A stretch of 42,292 bases of DNA, taken from an uncultured Porphyromonadaceae bacterium (lineage in GTDB: Bacteria > Bacteroidota > Bacteroidia > Bacteroidales > Muribaculaceae). The position numbers and the translations under genes are program-made. The stretch is from assembly GCA_947575235.1 (NCBI GenBank), contig CANPMT010000021.1:1-42292 (forward strand). The letters are read 5' to 3'. Below the pieces are notes generated by a model. That model saw nothing but the letters and a program-made list of their open reading frames with translations, was not told the DNA's origin and searched no databases. Positions 42,200-42,292 of the stretch are shown here, in pieces. Numbering within the stretch: the stretch's first letter is position 1; each line of letters starts with the position of its first letter.

Positions 42200-42292
42200 G
42201 AGGGCACTGAAAAAGATGCTAAAATTTGCATCGGCCCTCTAAAGGCTATAAAATGAAAGGTTCGCCAAGTCCATATAATTGGATTTGGCGAA
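42200..42292. other. two stem-loops at the window end
   Basis: GAGGGC (42200-42205) pairs with GCCCTC (42234-42239), with an inner GATGC/GCATC stem. A second stem pairs 42261-42273 with 42280-42292 (13 bp, one G-T). The second may be the terminator of the ligase gene; its tail would be outside the window. The stretch CTAAAATTTGCATCGG resembles the -7 region at 29494 and 32475, so a further unit could begin here. Confidence 0.45.

Noticed and set aside
42200..42240. Insertion-sequence end
   Set aside because: The GAGGGCACTGAAAAAG start looks like some transposon ends, but no transposase, target duplication or partner repeat is in the window.

Overview
The window looks like chromosomal DNA of a Bacteroidales bacterium; a Muribaculaceae-like gut species is my best guess, but the genus cannot be fixed from sequence alone. 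The reasons are promoters of the TTTG / TAnnTTTG type, few Shine-Dalgarno sites, NVEALA peptides, BF3164-type beta-propeller lipoproteins and DUF1573 proteins. GC-rich core genes sit between two AT-richer accessory regions.

Region 1 (1-10200, + strand) is a defence island: a PLD-type SNF2 helicase (5' end outside the window), a DUF4391 protein, a type III methyltransferase (mod) broken by one in-frame TAA, a small antitoxin-like protein with a zeta-type kinase, and the type III restriction subunit (res). Most of these genes overlap or nearly touch, so they are probably one operon. A graveyard follows (9456-10177): a frameshifted remnant, the tail of an AlbA_2/Schlafen-like protein with 12-bp tandem repeats, and a second damaged copy of the zeta 3' end. 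The island abuts tRNA-Ser(GCU).

Region 2 (10255-24087) is core chromosome. On the minus strand are tRNA-Ser, a secreted protein, a PfkB sugar kinase with a possible structured RNA upstream, a small unknown protein, a MINPP-type histidine phosphatase, ferritin, mfd, an S41 protease, nadB and another small unknown protein. On the plus strand are rsmA and a signal peptidase I. A hipB-hipA pair (24196-26003) with an inverted-repeat operator candidate marks the edge of the next variable region.

Region 3 (26086-42176, + strand) is the most interesting part: a repetitive locus of exported proteins. It holds a membrane TPR-HTH regulator, two NVEALA peptides with identical cysteine spacing, four full-length BF3164-type propeller lipoproteins plus three remnants, four small lipoproteins of one family, two thioredoxin-DUF1573 lipoproteins, one complete and one truncated transglutaminase-like lipoprotein, and an O-antigen-ligase-like membrane protein with a TPR tail. 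The complete unit reads NVEALA - propeller - Trx/DUF1573 - transglutaminase - ligase (36651-42176). An earlier unit (32668-35861) is cut off inside the transglutaminase. A 726-bp near-identical repeat, shared deletion scars, swapped signal peptides and copied promoter motifs show that the units have recombined with each other. My inference is a peptide export, modification or surface-assembly system under a dedicated regulator; its function is not known to me.
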